Shown here piece by piece: positions 52,762-61,903 of a stretch of DNA of 64,000 nucleotides. Origin of the DNA: Acetobacterium woodii (GTDB lineage: Bacteria > Bacillota > Clostridia > Eubacteriales > Eubacteriaceae); assembly GCA_016213825.1 (NCBI GenBank), contig JACQZP010000026.1, positions 248,001 through 312,000 on the forward strand. Reading direction: 5' to 3'. Below the pieces are notes generated by a model, which was not told the DNA's origin, ran no database searches, and saw only the letters and a program-made list of their open reading frames with translations. The position numbers and the translations under genes were made by a program. Each line of letters starts with the position of its first letter. The first letter of the stretch is position 1.

Positions 52762-53253
52762 ATGCAAGTGATTTTTCTGCCCTCACTGACCGCCATCCTA
52801 CTGTGTTTTATCGTCTGGCCGATCCTCCAGGTGACAGCGGCGCTGATCTGCACCCATCTGCCGGAGCGTTTTTTTGACTATACTGCCTTTTTTTACCGGA
52901 CCCATCACTGGGAAAAGGACGGCGAGATCTATCAAAAATGGTTTCGGGTGCGACGCTGGAAAAAACACCTGCCGGATGGGGGATCACTGGTAAAAGGCGG
53001 CTTTGAAAAGAAAAAACTGGTCAGTTTTTCAAAAGACAATCTGGACAAATACCTACTGGAATCCTGTCGGGCTGAAATGATTCACTGGCTGGCCATTCTG
53101 CCCTTCTGGCTCTTCGGCTTTTTTACTCCGCCTATTGTCATTTTCTATATGCTGATCTACGCCATAGCCATCAACATGCCCTGCATTATTGCCCAACGGT
53201 ATAACCGGCCTCGGATTGTCCGAATAATTGAGCGACAAGACCTTTCTGCTTAA
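52762..53253 (+). CDS. CrtO-like glycosyl carotenoid acyltransferase
   Basis: 163 residues, RBS GGGAGG. Matches the glycosyl-4,4'-diaponeurosporenoate acyltransferase family: short N-terminal membrane segment, YTAFFYRTHHWEKDGEIYQKW, FRVRRWKKHLPDGG and a C-terminal hydrophobic segment ending in NMPCIIAQRYNRPR. In staphyloxanthin synthesis it adds a fatty acyl chain to the glucosyl ester. Last gene of the four-gene set; followed by a bidirectional terminator. Confidence 0.85.
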   Translation: MQVIFLPSLTAILLCFIVWPILQVTAALICTHLPERFFDYTAFFYRTHHWEKDGEIYQKWFRVRRWKKHLPDGGSLVKGGFEKKKLVSFSKDNLDKYLLESCRAEMIHWLAILPFWLFGFFTPPIVIFYMLIYAIAINMPCIIAQRYNRPRIVRIIERQDLSA

Positions 53254-53294
53254 AAAAAACTGCTTTACAAATAATCTTGCAAAGCAGTTTTTTA
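53254..53294. terminator. Bidirectional terminator
   Basis: AAAACTGCTTT pairs with AAAGCAGTTTT across a short loop; A and T runs on the two sides. Between crtO-like (+) and padR (-). Confidence 0.8.
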
Positions 53295-53320
53295 TTTAGT
53301 GAACTTTTAATGAGCTGATA

Positions 53321-53869
53321 TTACTCCCGTTGACTAACCGCCTCCAGGCAGACCTTCAGCCAGGCAATGTATGAATCTTCCCGCATGATAGCGCCTAATA
53401 AAACGGCATAATCACCAAATTCTTTGGTGCCATATTTGGGAATGGCTTTAAATGACTTATCCAGGGAAGTTTCCAGGTAGTCTTTTTTAAAATTATGTTT
53501 ACCCAACTGGCTGTGTAAATGCCGTTCAAAATCCGATGCTGACATAAAATCGCTGAAAAAAGTGCGCAATCGAAAGACATCTTTGGGCGTGACCCCTAGT
53601 GGTTCGTCCTGCAATAGCCAATCGACAAATTCCGCATGTCCTTTTGGCGTGATCGTATATAATTTTTTTTCCATTTTTTCGCCTTGAATAATGAGTTCAA
53701 AGGAAATGAGCTCTTCGTCCAATAGGCGTTTTAATTCCGGGTAGACCTGGCTGTGTTTGGCATGCCAAAAATTTGCCATGATCCGCTTTTCGAATTCTTT
53801 GGAAATATCATATCCGGTAATCGGTTCTCGATCTATTAATCCGAGCAGCGCATATTTTAATGTTCTCAT
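53321..53869 (-). CDS. PadR-family transcriptional regulator
   Basis: 182 residues from ATG 53869 (MRTLKYALLGLIDREP), preceded by AAAGGGGAA; the longer frame to 53929 is less likely. N-terminal PadR winged HTH (GYDISKEFE, HSQVYPELKRLLDE, YTITPKGHAEF) and a C-terminal helical domain of the Vir-type subgroup (~100-180) for dimerisation. PadR proteins commonly repress phenolic-acid or membrane-stress genes. It lies between the CrtI-like operon (convergent) and the caffeate operon (divergent, starting 350 bases upstream), so caffeate-dependent control of carA is a candidate. Confidence 0.85.
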   Translation of the reverse strand: MRTLKYALLGLIDREPITGYDISKEFEKRIMANFWHAKHSQVYPELKRLLDEELISFELIIQGEKMEKKLYTITPKGHAEFVDWLLQDEPLGVTPKDVFRLRTFFSDFMSASDFERHLHSQLGKHNFKKDYLETSLDKSFKAIPKYGTKEFGDYAVLLGAIMREDSYIAWLKVCLEAVSQRE

Positions 53870-54113
53870 ATGTATTCCCCTTTCAAAGTTTTGTACAGAT
53901 AATTCATGCACAATTAAATATTTTAGCACAACAAAATAAAGATAGATAGAATTAAATGTAAGCTTTAGGGTAAATTACTTTATAGAAGAAAGGAAAAGCT
54001 TTATGATGATCATTTGTAAATAGTTTACTGCTAAAGAGATATTATACTTGAAATCGATAACAAGATCAAGAAAAATATGTATTTCTTAAAATGTTTAATA
54101 TAACATGTAACTA
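53870..54113. other. Divergent intergenic region between padR and the caffeate operon
   Basis: AT-rich with no gene. No clear PadR-type ATGT-N8-ACAT operator; TAACATGTAAC near 54101 is a short palindromic candidate just upstream of the carA -35 element. Confidence 0.35.
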
Positions 54114-54142
54114 TTGACATGATTGACGAACTGTGATAAATT
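54114..54142 (+). promoter_or_regulatory. Sigma-A promoter of the caffeate operon
   Basis: TTGACA (54114-54119), 17-base spacer, TAAATT (54137-54142); about 77 bases before carA. Confidence 0.75.
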
Positions 54143-54218
54143 ATTCACATAAAATATAAACAATTTACTAAAAAACTTTGAATGAACTGGGTAATATTTT
54201 ATCAAGGAGGACAATTTT

Positions 54219-55793
54219 ATGGCTAAATTTATTTCGGCAGCAGAAGCAGCTAAGTTAATTCCAGATGGAGCAACAGTAGGTGTGGCTGGAATGGGACTGG
54301 CTGGCTGGCCAGAAGAAGTAGCAGTTGCAATTGCGGATAACTTTAAAGAAACCGGCCATCCCTGCAACCTCTCAATGAAACAAGGAAGTGCCATGGGTGA
54401 CTGGCGCGAAAGAGGAATGACCCGCTTGGGACTGGAAGGACTAGTGACAAAATGGTCGGCTGCTCATATTGGTTCAGCTTTTGCCATGAACGATCTGGTA
54501 CGGGCAGAAAAAATGGCTTGTCATTGTTTGCCACAAGGTGTAATCGTTAATCTTTGGCGGGAAATTGCCGCTAAACGACCCGGTTTGATCACAAAAGTCG
54601 GCTTGGGTACCTTTGTGGATCCCCGTTTAGAAGGCGGGAAAATGAATAAGGTCACAACCGAGGATCTAGTTGAACTAATCGACTTTAATGGGGAAGAATA
54701 CCTTTTCTATAAATCATTCAAGCTGGACGTTGCGATGTTGCGGGGTACTACCGCAGATGAAAACGGCAACATCACCTTTGAAAATGAAGGCCCCATCAAT
54801 GAAGGTCTAGCAGTTGCTCAGGCGGCTAAAAACAGCGGTGGGATTGTCATTGTTCAGGTGGAATATGAAGCCTTGAAAAACACTTTAAAACCGAAAGATG
54901 TAAAAATACCGGGTGCATTGGTTGATTATGTTGTAGTCGCCACCGATAAAAATGCCTGCTGGCAGACCGAAGGTCTGTATTATGAACCAGCTTTTGCGGG
55001 TAATCTGAGAAAACCACTCAACGCTATTCCAACTCTGCCACTGACTGAAAGAAAAGTTATGGCCAGACGAGCAGCGATGGAATTGTCAAAAGGCGATCTC
55101 GTAAATCTTGGGGTAGGTATTCCTTCGGATGTTGCCAGTATTGTTTCAGAAGCTGGCTATATTGATGAAATTGTCATGACAACAGAAGCCGGTGGTTTTG
55201 GTGGAATCCCAGCAAGCATGCCAAATTTTGGTAGTTCATACAATGCCGAAGCCAATATCGATCATGGTTCGATGTTTGATTTATATGATGGTGGCGGTAT
55301 CAATGTGGCTGTCTTGGGTCTGGCTCAAGCTGATGCAGCGGGAAATATCAATGTCAGTAAATTCACTATCCCGGGGATGGGTGCACGATTGACTGGTCCT
55401 GGTGGTTTTATCAATATCACATCTAATACCAAGAAAATTGTCTTTGCTGGTTCCTTCAATGCAAAATGTGAAGTTGAAGTCAGCGACGGTAAACTGACAA
55501 TTAAAAAAGAAGGTAAGGGCAAAAAATTCCTAAATGAAGTTGAACAAATTACTTTTAGTGGAAAATACGCAGCCGAAAAAGGACAGGAAGTCCTGTATGT
55601 TACCGAGCGATGTGTCTTAAAACTGATTGACGGAAAAATGACCGTCATTGAAGTGGCTCCAGGGATCGACTTGGAAAAAGATATCCTGAATCAGATGGAT
55701 TTCAAACCTGAGGTTTCAGCAGATCTTAAAGAAATGGATCCGGGTCTGTTTTCTGAAAAATGGGATGGTCTTGACACAATAATGGGCAAGTAG
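54219..55793 (+). CDS. carA: Hydrocaffeyl-CoA:caffeate CoA transferase
   Basis: 524 residues with RBS AAGGAGG. Fused alpha-beta family I CoA transferase: the first half has GATVGVAGMGLAG (GxGGF-like) and the second half the beta-type MTTEAGGFGGIPAS with catalytic Glu in EAGG. Activates caffeate using hydrocaffeyl-CoA, in the steady state of caffeate respiration, per A. woodii knowledge. First gene of carABCDE here, in the same order and with the same proteins expected for that operon. Cytoplasmic. Confidence 0.9.
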   Translation: MAKFISAAEAAKLIPDGATVGVAGMGLAGWPEEVAVAIADNFKETGHPCNLSMKQGSAMGDWRERGMTRLGLEGLVTKWSAAHIGSAFAMNDLVRAEKMACHCLPQGVIVNLWREIAAKRPGLITKVGLGTFVDPRLEGGKMNKVTTEDLVELIDFNGEEYLFYKSFKLDVAMLRGTTADENGNITFENEGPINEGLAVAQAAKNSGGIVIVQVEYEALKNTLKPKDVKIPGALVDYVVVATDKNACWQTEGLYYEPAFAGNLRKPLNAIPTLPLTERKVMARRAAMELSKGDLVNLGVGIPSDVASIVSEAGYIDEIVMTTEAGGFGGIPASMPNFGSSYNAEANIDHGSMFDLYDGGGINVAVLGLAQADAAGNINVSKFTIPGMGARLTGPGGFINITSNTKKIVFAGSFNAKCEVEVSDGKLTIKKEGKGKKFLNEVEQITFSGKYAAEKGQEVLYVTERCVLKLIDGKMTVIEVAPGIDLEKDILNQMDFKPEVSADLKEMDPGLFSEKWDGLDTIMGK

Positions 55794-55816
55794 TTGGTGC
55801 TTAGGTTTAGGAAGTG

Positions 55817-57391
55817 ATGGACGTGGAACTAATAAGGTATACAATCAATTCTTTTTTAAATGAAAGAGTAAAAAACACACCAGATAAGATTGCTATCGTC
55901 TTTGAGGATGATGTTTACACATGGTTGGAAATGGATCAGATTTCGGATGGCATTGCCTTGGCATTGCTAAAATCCGGGGTGGTCAAAGGAACTCATGTCG
56001 GCATCTGGAGTCTAAATAGTCCGCTGTTCATGCTCTACACCCTGGCACTGACAAAAATTGGGGCGGTTGCCGTCCTGATCAATACCCGATGTCATCGAAT
56101 TGAACTTGAAGATCTGCTGGATTATGCCGATGTGGCAGCCTTATGTTATGGAGAAGATACACATACCCTTAAATTCTCTGAGAAGATCAAACAGCTAGAC
56201 AGAAACAGGCTTTCTTTGTTGAAGCGAACTGTTGCTATGGGAAAGACGAAAGAAGATATTCCCGAGCAATGCAAAATAAAGATTGTTGACAATGATGATC
56301 TGGCGCTGCTCGGCAACGCTAAGGAAAAGGTCATGCCAGAAGATGTGCTGGGGATCTTATTCACTTCCGGAACGACTTCCGCAGCCAAAGGCGTGATGCT
56401 TAGTCATTTTGCAACTATCAACATTGCTATCGAAACGGCCACCCAGATGCATTGGAACGAAACCGACAAAAGCTGTCTGGGGATTCCCTTATTTCATTGC
56501 TTCGGCCTTTCGTCGGGATTTATGGCCGCCATTCATGCTGGTATCGAGATCCATTTACTGGAAAGCCATAAAACCCTCCGGGTTTTAAAATGTGTGGAAC
56601 AGAACCAATGCACCATTTTTAATGGGGTGCCAACCATGTTTATGGCGATGCTCAAGCATCCCCGATTTGAAACTTACACACTCAGTTCATTAAACAGTGG
56701 CATCATTGCCGGATCTTATGTGAATGCCAATGATTATCTGACCATTTGTGAGAAATTGGGAATGGAAAAACTGCAGATGTCCTATGGTCAGACCGAAGCA
56801 TCGCCGAGTATTACCTTCTCTGATTATAATGACAGCATTCTTTATAAAAGCAGATCGGTGGGCAAAGTGATTCCCCATGTGGAACTAAAAATACTGGCAG
56901 CCAATCAGAATGAAATCTGCATTAAAGGCTACAATACCATGCTGGGTTATTATAAACTAGAAGCAGAAACGCAAAAGGCCATTGATGCTGAGGGCTGGCT
57001 CCATACCGGTGACCTGGGATATCTGGATAGCGATGGAAATCTTTGTATTACCGGTCGGTTAAAAGAAATGATCGTCCGTGGTGGCGAAAATATCTCTCCC
57101 TATGAGATTGAAAACCACATCAAGAATTTCCCCTACGTTGCCGATGTCAAAGTCATTGGCATTGAAGCCGAAGTGCTCCAGGAAGAAATTGCGGCTTGTA
57201 TTGTCACCGATGGCCGAAAAAAATTAAGCGAAACCGAAATGCGGGAATTCTTAAGTCACCATCTGGCGGATTACAAGATCCCCAAGTATTTTATCTTTTT
57301 AAAGAAGTTTCCCTTAAATGCCAGTGGAAAAATAGTTCTGACTGAACTGAAAAATCAGATCAAGATGATTATAGAAGAAAATAAAAATTAA
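55817..57391 (+). CDS. carB: Caffeyl-CoA synthetase (AMP-forming)
   Basis: 524 residues from ATG 55817 (MDVELIRYTIN); GTG 55814 is also possible, and ribosome-site spacing does not decide. ANL-superfamily motifs: LFTSGTTSAAKGVML (A3), SYGQTEASP (A5), HTGDLGYL (A7) and the late KIVLTELK lysine. Ligates CoA to caffeate with ATP to AMP and PPi, the priming step before the CoA transferase takes over. Second gene of the caffeate operon. Confidence 0.9.
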   Translation: MDVELIRYTINSFLNERVKNTPDKIAIVFEDDVYTWLEMDQISDGIALALLKSGVVKGTHVGIWSLNSPLFMLYTLALTKIGAVAVLINTRCHRIELEDLLDYADVAALCYGEDTHTLKFSEKIKQLDRNRLSLLKRTVAMGKTKEDIPEQCKIKIVDNDDLALLGNAKEKVMPEDVLGILFTSGTTSAAKGVMLSHFATINIAIETATQMHWNETDKSCLGIPLFHCFGLSSGFMAAIHAGIEIHLLESHKTLRVLKCVEQNQCTIFNGVPTMFMAMLKHPRFETYTLSSLNSGIIAGSYVNANDYLTICEKLGMEKLQMSYGQTEASPSITFSDYNDSILYKSRSVGKVIPHVELKILAANQNEICIKGYNTMLGYYKLEAETQKAIDAEGWLHTGDLGYLDSDGNLCITGRLKEMIVRGGENISPYEIENHIKNFPYVADVKVIGIEAEVLQEEIAACIVTDGRKKLSETEMREFLSHHLADYKIPKYFIFLKKFPLNASGKIVLTELKNQIKMIIEENKN

Positions 57392-57410
57392 TTGCACTAA
57401 GGAGGAAAAA

Positions 57411-58550
57411 ATGTATTTCAGTGAACAAAATAAAATGATTCGAAAATTGGCAAGAGAGTTTGCTCAAAAAGAATTAACAACCGAAATATTGGATCAAGTG
57501 GAAGAATCAGGTGAATTTCCCCAGGAGATTCTTGATAAAATGGCAAAATTCGGTTTCTTTGGAATTAAGATTCCTAAGTCATTAGGGGGTTCCGGCGGGG
57601 ATCACATGTCTTATGTCATTTGTATGGAAGAATTTGCCCGGGTTAGTGGGGTTGCCAGCGTCTATTTGTCAGCACCCAACTCTCTGGCCGGTGGTCCATT
57701 ACTGCTTTCCGGAACCGATGAACAAATCGAAAAATACTTAAAACCTATTATCACTGGCAAGAAAAAACTGGCCTTTGCCTTAACTGAACCGGGAGCTGGT
57801 TCAGATGCCGGCGGGATGACAACCACTGCTGTGGATATGGGCGATTATTATCTCTTAAACGGTCGTAAAACCTTTATTACCATGGCACCTTTATGCGATG
57901 ATGCTGTTATCTATGCCAAAACCGATATGTCAAAAGGCACTCGAGGCATTTCAGCATTTATTGTTGACCTGAAATCCGAAGGGGTTTCCTTGGGTAAAAA
58001 CGAGCACAAGATGGGTCTGATTGGTTGTGCCACATCCGATATTATCATGGAAGACGTGAAAGTACCGAAAGAAAATCGTTTGGGAGAAGTTAACAAAGGC
58101 TTCAGTAATGCTATGAAAACGCTGGACGTTGGTCGACTTGGAGTAGCATCACAATCTATCGGTGTAGCTCAGGGTGCTTTAGACGAAGCCATTAAATATG
58201 CCAAAGAAAGAAAACAATTCGGTAGACGAATTGCCGATTTCCAGGCCATCGCCTTTATGATCGCCGATATGGCCACTAAACTGGAAGCTGCCAAACTATT
58301 GGTTTACAATGCCGCCAGCTTAATGGACAACAAGCAGAATGCCTCCAAAGAAGCATCTATGGCTAAGTTCTATGCTTCCGAAATCTGTAACGAAATCTGT
58401 GCTAAAGCCGTTCAGATTCACGGTGGATATGGATTCATTAAAGATTATAAAGTTGAACGTATGTATCGCGACTGTCGCGTCTTTACTATCTACGAAGGAA
58501 CCTCTCAGGTTCAACAGATGGTTATTTCCGGCATGCTGTTAAAGAAATAG
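57411..58550 (+). CDS. carC: Caffeyl-CoA reductase, acyl-CoA dehydrogenase subunit
   Basis: 379 residues, RBS AAGGAGG. Acyl-CoA dehydrogenase features: FALTEPGAGSDAG (FAD-binding), FITMAPLC, RKQFGRRIADFQAI and catalytic Glu in YEGTSQVQQ. Works with the Etf pair encoded next; the CarCDE complex reduces caffeyl-CoA to hydrocaffeyl-CoA and couples it to ferredoxin reduction by electron bifurcation from NADH, as known from A. woodii. Confidence 0.92.
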   Translation: MYFSEQNKMIRKLAREFAQKELTTEILDQVEESGEFPQEILDKMAKFGFFGIKIPKSLGGSGGDHMSYVICMEEFARVSGVASVYLSAPNSLAGGPLLLSGTDEQIEKYLKPIITGKKKLAFALTEPGAGSDAGGMTTTAVDMGDYYLLNGRKTFITMAPLCDDAVIYAKTDMSKGTRGISAFIVDLKSEGVSLGKNEHKMGLIGCATSDIIMEDVKVPKENRLGEVNKGFSNAMKTLDVGRLGVASQSIGVAQGALDEAIKYAKERKQFGRRIADFQAIAFMIADMATKLEAAKLLVYNAASLMDNKQNASKEASMAKFYASEICNEICAKAVQIHGGYGFIKDYKVERMYRDCRVFTIYEGTSQVQQMVISGMLLKK

Positions 58551-58575
58551 AGACTAAGAAAGGAACTAAATATAG

Positions 58576-59364
58576 ATGAGAATTCTAGTTTGTGCAAAAC
58601 AAGTACCGGATACGAATGAGGTAAAAATCGATCCGAAAACAGGAACAATGATCCGTGAAGGCGTACCAAGTATTTTAAATCCCGACGATGCCAACGCTTT
58701 AGAAGCAGCCCTGGTAATCAAGGACGAAAACCCGGGAACCGAAGTCATTGTCATGACGATGGGACCACCTCAAGCAGCAGAAATGCTGCGAGAATGTTTG
58801 GCAATGGGAGCAGATGAAGCTTATTTGTTAAGCGACCGTGCTTTCGGAGGCGCCGATACCTGGGCAACATCAGCTACCCTGGCAGCCGGGATCAAAAAAG
58901 TCAAAAAAGTTGACCTGGTTCTAGCCGGCCGACAAGCCATCGATGGCGATACCGCTCAGGTTGGCTCACAGATTGCTCAACGGCTGAAAATGCCAGTGGT
59001 TACCTATGTTGAAGATATCAAAATCGAAGACAAAAAAGCGATCGTTCATCGTCAAATGGAAGATGGTTATGAAGTCATCGAAGTTCAATTACCTTGTCTG
59101 CTGACCTGTGTGAAAGAACTGAATGAACCACGATATATGAGTGTCGGTGGGATTATGGATGCTTACGAACAACCAATTACTACCTGGAATCATGAAGACA
59201 TCGGGCTGTCACCAGAAGCCTGTGGTCTGAATGCCTCCCCAACTCAGGTATTCCGATCGTTCTCACCACCAGCAAAGGGTGTCGGTGAAATGATCACCGG
59301 GACAAACGTGAGCGAAATTGCCGGCAACCTGGTTTCGAAGCTTAAAGAAAAGCACATAATATAG
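58576..59364 (+). CDS. carD: Electron-transferring flavoprotein beta subunit of caffeyl-CoA reductase
   Basis: 262 residues with site AAAGGAAC. EtfB sequence: MRILVCAKQVPDTNEVKIDP, DANALEAAL, AGRQAIDGDTAQVG. Binds the bifurcating or AMP-site flavin and NADH in Etf proteins. Immediately followed by its alpha partner in the operon. Cytoplasmic. Confidence 0.92.
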   Translation: MRILVCAKQVPDTNEVKIDPKTGTMIREGVPSILNPDDANALEAALVIKDENPGTEVIVMTMGPPQAAEMLRECLAMGADEAYLLSDRAFGGADTWATSATLAAGIKKVKKVDLVLAGRQAIDGDTAQVGSQIAQRLKMPVVTYVEDIKIEDKKAIVHRQMEDGYEVIEVQLPCLLTCVKELNEPRYMSVGGIMDAYEQPITTWNHEDIGLSPEACGLNASPTQVFRSFSPPAKGVGEMITGTNVSEIAGNLVSKLKEKHII

Positions 59365-59379
59365 AAAGGACAAATAAAA

Positions 59380-60570
59380 ATGGCGATTAAAGTAATAGAT
59401 GAAAAATGTATCGGATGTTCAAAATGTCAGAAAAGCTGTCCTTTTGATGCCATCACAATTGAAAATAAAATAGCGGTTATTGGCGACGCATGTACCAATT
59501 GCGGAACCTGTATTGATGTTTGCCCGACTGATGCCATTCTTCAGGAAGGTACCGAAAAAATTGTCCGCGACCTGAGCATGTATAAAGGCGTCTGGGTTTT
59601 TGCTGAACAGCGTGAAGGAAAAATCATGCCAGTTGTTTTCGAACTACTGGGCGAAGGTAAAAAACTGGCCAATGAAATCGGCACCGAATTGTGTGCGATT
59701 CTGTGCGGCAGCAATGTTGGCGGATTAACCGATGAACTGTTTGCCTATGGTGCTGACAAGGTTTATCTCGCCGATGCTCCAGAACTGGAAAAATATACCA
59801 CCGACGGTTATTCCAAAGTGATCAACGAAGCCATCGGAATCTACAAGCCGGAAATTGTTTTATACGGCGCTACTCATATCGGCCGGGATCTGGCTCCTTG
59901 TCTGGCGGTTAAAGTCAACACCGGTCTAACTGCTGACTGTACCAAACTGGAAATTGATCCTGATGATAAAAAAATCAGACAGACCCGACCTGCCTTTGGC
60001 GGAAACCTGATGGCCACGATTGTCTGCCCGGGTAGCCGTCCGCAGATGTCGACCGTTCGACCAGGGGTTATGGATAAAGCTGCTTATGATCCAAGTAAAA
60101 AAGGCGAAGTGGTTAAACTGGACGCCGTTTTTGAAGAAGGCGATATCCGTACAAAAGTACTGGAGATTGTCAAAACAACCGCTGATATCATTTCCATTTC
60201 TGACGCTGATTTCATTGTCGCCGGCGGAATGGGTCTGGGCAAACCGGAAGGTTTGGAACTGCTGAAACAACTGGCCGATAAACTGGGCGGTACCGTAGCG
60301 GCATCACGTGCCTGTGTCGATGCCGGATGGGCTGATCATAATATCCAGGTTGGTCAGACGGGAACCACTGTAAAACCGCAAATTTATTTTGCCTGCGGGA
60401 TTTCCGGGGCGATCCAACATATTGCTGGGATGCAGGATTCAGACTTGATCATTGCGATTAACAAAAACGAAAATGCACCAATTTTCGAAGTAGCCGATTA
60501 TGGTATTGTTGGCGACCTCTACAAAGTGATTCCGGCCATCATTGATGAGCTGGACAAACTCGGTAAATAA
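59380..60570 (+). CDS. carE: Electron-transferring flavoprotein alpha subunit with N-terminal ferredoxin domain
   Basis: 396 residues with RBS AAAGGAC. The first ~60 residues are a two-cluster ferredoxin domain ([12 protein letters not shown] and [12 protein letters not shown]), a fusion typical of bifurcating Etf proteins. The EtfA part follows, with the C-terminal FAD signature [20 protein letters not shown] and [11 protein letters not shown]. Together with carD and carC it forms the bifurcating caffeyl-CoA reductase. Last gene of the operon; followed by a terminator. Confidence 0.93.
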   Translation: MAIKVIDEKCIGCSKCQKSCPFDAITIENKIAVIGDACTNCGTCIDVCPTDAILQEGTEKIVRDLSMYKGVWVFAEQREGKIMPVVFELLGEGKKLANEIGTELCAILCGSNVGGLTDELFAYGADKVYLADAPELEKYTTDGYSKVINEAIGIYKPEIVLYGATHIGRDLAPCLAVKVNTGLTADCTKLEIDPDDKKIRQTRPAFGGNLMATIVCPGSRPQMSTVRPGVMDKAAYDPSKKGEVVKLDAVFEEGDIRTKVLEIVKTTADIISISDADFIVAGGMGLGKPEGLELLKQLADKLGGTVAASRACVDAGWADHNIQVGQTGTTVKPQIYFACGISGAIQHIAGMQDSDLIIAINKNENAPIFEVADYGIVGDLYKVIPAIIDELDKLGK

Positions 60571-60623
60571 TTAACATCTAAATTATTTCTCCAATCCTTT
60601 TAAATATAAACTAAATAAACTAG

Positions 60624-60661
60624 ACAGCCGGCTGCAGATAATCTGTGGCCGGCTGTTTTTA
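60624..60661 (+). terminator. Terminator of the caffeate operon
   Basis: ACAGCCGGC pairs with GCCGGCTGT, with a further CAG/CTG stack inside, then TTTTT. Confidence 0.8.
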
Positions 60662-60744
60662 ATAGCTAGCGTGTTAGCTGATATCCATGTATAATAGAAA
60701 GAAAATGCAAAATAGAAATATTGACAAAACAAGGAGGCCGGCAA

Positions 60745-61854
60745 ATGCGCTCATTTTTAAAACTGGAAGGCCAGGCAAAGAAGGATTTTTACCAGGCTAA
60801 ATACGAGTATTATCGGCATTTTAATCTGGGGACTCTGTTTATCTCGGCGATTATGTTCTTTGTTCTGCTAGTGCCGTTCTGGCAGGTTTATGAACAGTTT
60901 TCCTGGCAGTTCCTGGCGATCCGCTGTCTGGTGGTGATTCCCCTGGCGGTGGTATTTTTAGCCTATCGTAAGACCCGTAATTACAAGCTCATGTCGGTCT
61001 TATCACTGTTGATGGTGCATGCCATGATCTGGGGAAACATCTGGTCTGCGACCTATATGACGGATCACTCCTATGTTAATGAAGGCTTTCTGATCATGAA
61101 CGTGGTTCTGATGTTGGTCTCTTTCAGTGCCCCGCCGTTTTATACCATGGTGGCCCAGCTGGGGCTGATTGGCAATATCCTATTGGCGAATCAACTCTTT
61201 CATTTTGCCAAACTGGATGTGATTCTGTCCTTTAACGTTAAGGCAATCGTCCTGCTGTGCCTGGTGAATCTGATTATCACCGGATTCTATTATGATCATT
61301 ACATCACCCAGAAAAAACTGGAGTTTGCCTTGTTTCACGATCCGCTGACCCGGGTTTTTAACCGCCGTCAGCTCCACAAGATTATGGGGGAGGGGCACGA
61401 TTTGTCTTTTATGAGTGATAACGTCGTCATTCTGATCATGGATGTGGACCATTTTAAGCAGGTCAATGACACCTACGGACATGATGAAGGTGACCGGATT
61501 CTGCAGTTTGCAGCGGACTGCATTCGTCACTGTCTCCGCGGCCCGGATCTGTTGATTCGCTGGGGCGGTGAGGAGTTTGTGGCGATTCTGTCTGATTGCC
61601 AACGTGACCAGGCCAGCGTGGTGGCCGAGCGGATCCGCCGTTCGGTGGAAATGTCAGTCAACGGTGTATGTAAGATTACCCTTTCACTGGGGGTTGCCAT
61701 CTATGAGGGGGGCGACTGTTTCGAGACCATTAAAAAAGCCGATCAGGCCCTTTTTGTAGCCAAACACAACGGCCGCAACCAGGTGGTTTATTATGAGTCG
61801 CTGGACCAGGAGGCTCTGGAAGCAGCAGGGATTAACGGGCAAACCAACGCTTGA
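60745..61854 (+). CDS. Membrane diguanylate cyclase (GGDEF)
   Basis: 369 residues from ATG 60745, which follows AAGGAGG; the longer frame to 60721 would cover that site. Six or so membrane helices (~25-190) are followed by the GGDEF domain (~205-360). The signature is GGEEF (IRWGGEEFVAIL) with inhibitory RGPD five residues upstream, so both cyclase and product control look intact. Makes c-di-GMP from two GTP at the membrane. A lysR gene starts about 50 bases downstream. Confidence 0.92.
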   Translation: MRSFLKLEGQAKKDFYQAKYEYYRHFNLGTLFISAIMFFVLLVPFWQVYEQFSWQFLAIRCLVVIPLAVVFLAYRKTRNYKLMSVLSLLMVHAMIWGNIWSATYMTDHSYVNEGFLIMNVVLMLVSFSAPPFYTMVAQLGLIGNILLANQLFHFAKLDVILSFNVKAIVLLCLVNLIITGFYYDHYITQKKLEFALFHDPLTRVFNRRQLHKIMGEGHDLSFMSDNVVILIMDVDHFKQVNDTYGHDEGDRILQFAADCIRHCLRGPDLLIRWGGEEFVAILSDCQRDQASVVAERIRRSVEMSVNGVCKITLSLGVAIYEGGDCFETIKKADQALFVAKHNGRNQVVYYESLDQEALEAAGINGQTNA

Positions 61855-61903
61855 ATGATTGCAAAAAATACAATTAGATAGTCTTCCCAACGAGGTGGAA
61901 AAA

